The position numbers were made by a program, and so were the translations under genes. Under the pieces are notes generated by a model. That model had not been told where the DNA came from. It saw only the letters and a program-made list of their open reading frames with translations, and did no database searches. Below, one piece after another: positions 59,934 through 64,000 of a stretch of 64,000 bases of DNA. Every line of letters starts with the position of its first letter. Position 1 is the first letter of the stretch. The stretch comes from Armatimonadota bacterium (GTDB taxonomy: Bacteria; Armatimonadota; JAAZEB01): NCBI GenBank assembly GCA_012512265.1, contig JAAZEM010000139.1:1-64000 (forward strand), in the 5' to 3' direction.

Positions 59934-61700
59934 CTAGTTGTCATCTTTGCTCTGGATCACCCGGCCATGAAAGAGATCCAGGACATCCTTCACGCTCATC
60001 GTCTCCGCGTCGAACGGGTCCGGTTCGGCCGCGTGCGCCGGCTGCCCGGAAGCGGGGGTGCCGCCTGCCGCCGGGCCAGGGGCCGCGGCGGTCTCCGGCG
60101 GGCTTTCGCGCCCGGCCGCCTCGCCCTCCATCACGACCCGCACGGCGAGTGGCACCCCAAGGGCGCGATGCACCGCTTCGGCGATCACTTTGATGTTCTC
60201 GGGCTTCTCCAGCTGCTCCTGATGGAAGACGTAGCCCTGGCGCACTTGTAGGACCAACTCGCGGGCGCTGACGCCGACAGGCCGCACATCGCTCAGGATT
60301 CCACGCAACCTCCCCCGGCCCACGTGCTCCATGACCAGCGCCCACCGGGCGAGCACCGAGTCCAGGTCGAGTTCCTGACCTTGCTGGACAGGCGATGGCT
60401 GGCTGGGCACAGCCACTGGCGGTGGCTCTGGAGCAGCCTCGGGCGCCGGCGCCGGCGACGGTGGCGATGGCGGTGACGGCGGTGGACTCGCCATCCGGCG
60501 CAGAGCTGGCTCGGCCGGCGTCTCGGTGGCTTGCCGGAGTTCCGTTGGCCTGGGCGCCATGGGCGCCGGTGGCACGGCGCTTTCCCGCGGCGCGGCGGGA
60601 GAGGCCGGGGCGTACCCCGAGACCATTCGCAGCAGGGCGATCTCCAGGAGTAGGCGGTGCTGGCTGTCGCGCCGCATCTCCTTCTCCGCGTCGGAGAGCG
60701 CCTCGATCGCGCGCAAACAGGTGCTTGGCGAGATGGCGGCTGCCTGCTCCTTCAAGAGGCGCGCCTCCTCCGCGGTGGCTCCGTCGGGCAGAACCGCGCC
60801 GCCGGACGCCCCGACGAGGAGCAGGTTGCGAAAATGGGCGAGCAGCCCGCGCAAGAAATCACGGATATCTTTGCCCTCATCCGCCAGCTGTGCCACCACG
60901 CGCAAGGCGGCAGTTGCATCCTCCGCGGCGACGGCGCGCGCGCATTCAGCGAGAAGCTCCTCATGCACCGTGCCGAGGATACTGCGGACCTCATCGGCGG
61001 TGATGTGCCGCTCGCCAAACGCGATGATCTGTTCAAGGATGCTCAGAGCATCCCGCCAGGATCCATCCGCCGAGCGCGCGATCAGCGCCAGCGCATCCGG
61101 ATCGGCCTTGATTCCCTCGCCGGCGACCACCACCTCCAGCCGGCTCACCAGGTCCGACACGGTGCCGCGGCGGAAATCCATCCGCTGGCAGCGCGACAGG
61201 ATCGTGGCTGGCACCTTCTGGGGGTCGGTTGTGGCAAGAACGAAGAGGACGTGCGCCGGTGGCTCCTCAAGCGTCTTCAGCAGCGCGTTGAACGCCTCCG
61301 TGGTGAGCATGTGGCACTCGTCGACGACATAGACCTTGTGCCGCGCTTCCGCCGGGGCGTATTTCACCTTGTCGCGCAGTTCCCGGATGTCATCGATGCC
61401 GCGATTGGATGCCGCGTCGATCTCGATCACATCGAGCGCGGTGCCTGCGGCGATCCTCCGGCACGATTCACACTCGTTACAGGGATCGCGCGTGGGACCG
61501 CGGCTGCAGTTGAGGGCCTTAGCCAGGAGGCGAGCGGTGGTCGTCTTGCCGGTGCCGCGGGGGCCGCAGAAGAGGTAGGCGTGCGCGACGCGGCCACCTT
61601 CGAGGGCGTTCTGCAGGGTGCGCGTGATGTGTGCCTGCCCCACCACGTCGGCGAACGTCTGCGGTCGGTACTTGCGATAGAGCGAAATGTACGTGGACAT
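59934..61700 (-). CDS. dnaX: DNA polymerase III subunit gamma/tau
   Basis: 588 residues. Clamp-loader ATPase: Walker A GPRGTGKT (46-53), zinc module C65, C74, C77, C80, DEAD-like VYVVDECHML, sensor LATTDPQKVPATILSRC. A Pro/Ala-rich linker of about 90 residues leads to a tau-type C-terminal domain. No A-rich slippery stretch for programmed frameshifting was seen in the coding strand, so a short gamma form is not evident. ATG 61700 has AGGGTGG upstream. First gene of dnaX-ybaB-recR. Confidence 0.96.
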   Translation of the reverse strand: MSTYISLYRKYRPQTFADVVGQAHITRTLQNALEGGRVAHAYLFCGPRGTGKTTTARLLAKALNCSRGPTRDPCNECESCRRIAAGTALDVIEIDAASNRGIDDIRELRDKVKYAPAEARHKVYVVDECHMLTTEAFNALLKTLEEPPAHVLFVLATTDPQKVPATILSRCQRMDFRRGTVSDLVSRLEVVVAGEGIKADPDALALIARSADGSWRDALSILEQIIAFGERHITADEVRSILGTVHEELLAECARAVAAEDATAALRVVAQLADEGKDIRDFLRGLLAHFRNLLLVGASGGAVLPDGATAEEARLLKEQAAAISPSTCLRAIEALSDAEKEMRRDSQHRLLLEIALLRMVSGYAPASPAAPRESAVPPAPMAPRPTELRQATETPAEPALRRMASPPPSPPSPPSPAPAPEAAPEPPPVAVPSQPSPVQQGQELDLDSVLARWALVMEHVGRGRLRGILSDVRPVGVSARELVLQVRQGYVFHQEQLEKPENIKVIAEAVHRALGVPLAVRVVMEGEAAGRESPPETAAAPGPAAGGTPASGQPAHAAEPDPFDAETMSVKDVLDLFHGRVIQSKDDN

Positions 61701-61933
61701 CCCGGTACCACCCTGATGTCTCGGAAACCCAACGGCTGGCAGCAGCGTGCTGGAATCACGGCGTGGGGGAGTGGGAGAGAGACACCTGCCTGGCAAGCGC
61801 GTACTCCACTCCTCCCGAGTACATCCTCCTTGTCGTCGGCGTCCCCGAAAAGAGGTAGGGCCAAGAGCCCCCCGATCATCCCGGCGGCGCAAGCCAAAAG
61901 ACGAGATCGAGAATGCTCTTGGCCCCAAAAAGT

Positions 61934-62205
61934 GATCGTGCACCCGCCCTCGAATCGCGGCCTCCAGGCGTTACCCGAGCAGCCAGCTCCGACCAGGCTT
62001 CCTCGCGGCACACACCCCTGATACCTTACCACTGCTTCCTTCCGGACCTGACGGGATTCGATACCGGAATGTTGCGCGAGACCCAGTCATCCACACCGCT
62101 TACACGGGTCAGACCCCACAGGCCGGACCCTCAGGCCGGGAGTTCGACCCCGCTATAGCGGATTGCGGGTTACAGGGCACCGCTAGTTCCCCGTCTAGCA
62201 CGACC
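61934..62205 (-). ncRNA. ffs: Signal recognition particle RNA, long (Alu-containing) form
   Basis: About 272 nt. The minus strand contains the SRP54-binding helix 8 GTCAGGTCCGGAAGGAAGCAG. The Alu side is present too: CGTGCTAGACGGGGAACTAG, CGGTGCCCTGTAACCCGC near the 5' end, and CTCGGGTAACGCC plus GTGCACGATC near the 3' end. The terminal stem GGTCGTGC/GCACGATC closes it. It matches the Bacillus scRNA layout rather than the short 4.5S RNA. A T5 run follows the 3' end. The ends are inferred from the stem. Confidence 0.93.
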
Positions 62206-62252
62206 AACTGGCCCCTGGCTTCACGCCCTCTTCGCGCAAGCCGGGCTTTTTT

Positions 62253-62344
62253 TGGCGGAGAGAGTGGGATTCGAACCCACGGTGGGGTTGCCCCCACACC
62301 GCACCTCCAATGCGGCGCCCTAAACCAGACTAGGCGATCTCTCC
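62253..62344 (-). tRNA. tRNA-Ser (anticodon GGA)
   Basis: 92 nt with a long variable arm (GTGTGGGGGCAACCCCACC region) and encoded CCA. GGAGAGA pairs with TCTCTCC. Anticodon stem CCGCA/TGCGG has loop TTGGAGG, giving GGA. It is 47 nt upstream of the SRP RNA on the same strand, so both may share a transcript. Confidence 0.95.
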
Positions 62345-62360
62345 GTATTGGTGTAGCCCT

Positions 62361-62390
62361 ATTATAACAGGGAGAGCATGACGATGTCAA
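62361..62390 (-). promoter_or_regulatory. Promoter of tRNA-Ser (and possibly SRP RNA)
   Basis: Minus strand TTGACA (62390-62385), an 18-nt spacer, TATAAT (62366-62361): full consensus hexamers. Confidence 0.88.
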
Positions 62391-62589
62391 TCAATCGATG
62401 GGCATTTCGGGCGTCCCGCGCGGCGCTTCATATTGGGGGCCTGGGCAGGAGAGCCCCTGCGGGCGCCCGAACGCAGAGTGCGGAAGGCTGCCTCCATGGG
62501 GTGCTGGACGGGCAGGGAAGCCTCCTGGAAGCGCGCCTGGGCACCTTTCATGGAGCAGCACCCATCACGGCTTTGCAAGGAGACAAAGG

Positions 62590-64000
62590 ATGCCGGCATC
62601 TCTCGACCTTCGCTTCGATCGCTTCTATAGCTACCAGGAGCTCACGCGAGCCCTGGAGCAGCTGGCGGCTTTCGCGCCCGATCGCGTCCGGCGCCACTCG
62701 ATTGGTCGCTCGCCCGAAGGACGCGAGCTGTGGATGCTGACGGTGACCGATTTCACCCGGGGCGATCCCGATCGCAAGCCCGCCTACCTGATCCACGGCA
62801 ACCTCCATGCCCAGGAGCTCTCCGGTACGACGGCGGCGCTCTACGTGGCCCACTACCTGGTCACCGACGACACGCCCGAGCTGCAGCGGCTTCTGGGCGA
62901 AGTGGTGTTCTACATCGTGCCGCGCATCAACCCCGATGGCGCCGAGTATGCGCTCACCACGGGGGGCGCGATCCGCAGCCGGCTCGTGCCAGTGCCGGCG
63001 CGCAACGCGATCCGACCCGCAGATGTGAACGGCGATGGCCTCATCCTGCGAATGCGCATCCGCTGCGAGGATGGTGACCAGCGCCCGGATCGGCAGGACC
63101 CGCGCCTGATGGTGCCCCGGGAGCCGCACGACGACGAGGGGCCGTTCTACCGCGTCTTCACTGAGGGATTCATCGAGGATTGGGATGGCGGCGAGCCGCG
63201 CGAGGCGAGCTACCACAAAGATTTCAACCGCAACTGGGGTGCCAACTGGCGCCCGGAGCACCAGCAGTATGGCGCCGGCGACTTCCCCTTCTCTGAGCCG
63301 GAGATGCGGGCCGTTGCGGAGTTTGTTGCCGCGCACCCCAACATCTTTGGCGCGCTCGGCTTCCACACCGGGTGCAACGGCGTCCTCCGGCCCCCGGCCT
63401 CCCGTCCGGATGAGGAGCTCAACGACCGCGACCTGGCGGTGTTGCGCGAGCTGGGCCGCAAGGGCGAGCAGGCAACCGGGTTCAAGCTGCGCGCCGTGAC
63501 TCAGTACCGCCTCGATGAGAGCCGGCCGAACCGGCTTCAGGGCCACTTCACCGATTGGGCCTACGAGCACCTCGGCATCTACCCCTTCGAGATCGAATTG
63601 GGCATGCTCTATCAGTCCGCCGGCATTACGACGGACCAGTACTTCGCCAGCAAGAGCGATGAAGAGCGCCGCGAGTTCGACCGGGCGATCCTTCGCTGGC
63701 ACGATGCCCACCCCGAGGCCGGCGCCTTCGTCGACTGGCAGCCCTTCGAGCACCCTCAGTTGGGCCGGGTGGAGATCGGCGGGCTGCGCATGAATGCCTT
63801 CGCCAACCCGGACCCGCGCGAGTTGCCGGGCATCGCCGAGGGATGCACGCGCTTCATCCTGGAGCACGCAGGACGCTATCCCCACCTGCGGATCGTGGGC
63901 GTTCGCGTGGATGCCGTGGGCAGCGATATCTTCCGAATCCGGGCCACCGTGATGAACACGGGCGGCTTCCCCACCTACATCGCTGAAACGGGGCGGGATG
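62590..64000 (+). CDS. Zinc carboxypeptidase (M14 family), C-terminus beyond the window
   Basis: 470 residues are visible and the frame is open at the edge. The M14 zinc site is H73-x-x-E76 in HGNLHAQELSG; the third ligand His is in LGFHTGCNG and the catalytic Glu in YPFEIELGM. SIGRSPEGRELWML and PRINPDGAEYAL are also typical. DVNGDG may bind calcium. No signal peptide is seen, so it may be cytoplasmic. After about residue 430 a new domain begins (LRIVGVRVDAVGSDIFRIRA), probably a beta-sandwich. The ATG at 62590 follows AAGGAGACAAAGG. Confidence 0.9.
   Translation, partial: MPASLDLRFDRFYSYQELTRALEQLAAFAPDRVRRHSIGRSPEGRELWMLTVTDFTRGDPDRKPAYLIHGNLHAQELSGTTAALYVAHYLVTDDTPELQRLLGEVVFYIVPRINPDGAEYALTTGGAIRSRLVPVPARNAIRPADVNGDGLILRMRIRCEDGDQRPDRQDPRLMVPREPHDDEGPFYRVFTEGFIEDWDGGEPREASYHKDFNRNWGANWRPEHQQYGAGDFPFSEPEMRAVAEFVAAHPNIFGALGFHTGCNGVLRPPASRPDEELNDRDLAVLRELGRKGEQATGFKLRAVTQYRLDESRPNRLQGHFTDWAYEHLGIYPFEIELGMLYQSAGITTDQYFASKSDEERREFDRAILRWHDAHPEAGAFVDWQPFEHPQLGRVEIGGLRMNAFANPDPRELPGIAEGCTRFILEHAGRYPHLRIVGVRVDAVGSDIFRIRATVMNTGGFPTYIAETGRD

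Noticed and set aside
1..64000. CRISPR array or defence island
   Set aside because: No regularly spaced direct repeats and no Cas, restriction or toxin-antitoxin genes were seen. The hairpin repeats are paired and dispersed, not arrayed.

Overview
The window is a GC-rich chromosomal segment from a flagellated, diderm bacterium. A beta-barrel porin ending in Phe argues for an outer membrane. A long SRP RNA with an Alu domain, a GerM-domain gene in a murI/rph/rdgB cluster, copper-amine-oxidase-N wall proteins, an H-X9-DG prepilin and a URO-D-like protein together suggest a deep Terrabacteria lineage such as Armatimonadota. This placement is an inference; no 16S rRNA or ribosomal protein gene is present.

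Layout. 1-6906: the end of a GH130 mannoside phosphorylase-type gene, then a sulfur block with siroheme sulfite/nitrite reductase, an Rrf2 regulator with its own promoter and palindromic operator, cysteine synthase, cystathionine beta-synthase and a cystathionine gamma-lyase/synthase. 7052-14188: a collinear envelope cluster with a Cys-rich secreted protein, an FMN-domain-like protein, a porin, a Cys-containing OB-fold protein, two FtsX/MacB-type permeases with GCPYEA motifs and two ABC ATPases. A pair of matching palindromes flanks the gap before the ATPases. This is my best candidate for a poorly described system. 14211-17885: a URO-D-like gene, tRNA-Arg, a DUF932 gene broken by a TAG codon, and tRNA-Val. 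18088-23220: a flagellar filament operon (fliC, fliD, fliS, a FliT/FlgN-like gene) behind a sigma-28-like promoter.

23449-43345: mostly carbohydrate and accessory functions. These are a nitrilase-GDPD fusion, a Gfo/Idh/MocA oxidoreductase, a prepilin, malate/lactate dehydrogenase, tRNA-His, D-lyxose isomerase, a STAS protein, a K+-channel-like protein with an unusual filter, a 2-hydroxyacid dehydrogenase, a large exo-rhamnogalacturonan-lyase-like secreted protein, a GH38 mannosidase with Asn at the usual nucleophile position, a GHL10-type glycosidase and an MshEN-kinase-like hybrid. With the GH130 gene this suggests breakdown of mannose- and rhamnogalacturonan-type plant or microbial glycans.

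43573-64000: mainly housekeeping. It has a radical SAM/DUF2344 protein, an MFS transporter, a flavoprotein, and a leftward operon of amidase, gerM, murI, rph and rdgB. The amidase appears to start at ATT behind a perfect Shine-Dalgarno. Then come tmRNA, pdxS-pdxT, dnaX-ybaB-recR, SRP RNA, tRNA-Ser and an M14 carboxypeptidase that runs off the end.

A family of two-hairpin intergenic repeats occurs at four loci. At three of them one copy of type A and one of type B lie head to head, like REP/BIME elements. Many housekeeping and RNA genes have near-consensus -35/-10 promoters, which helps fix several starts.
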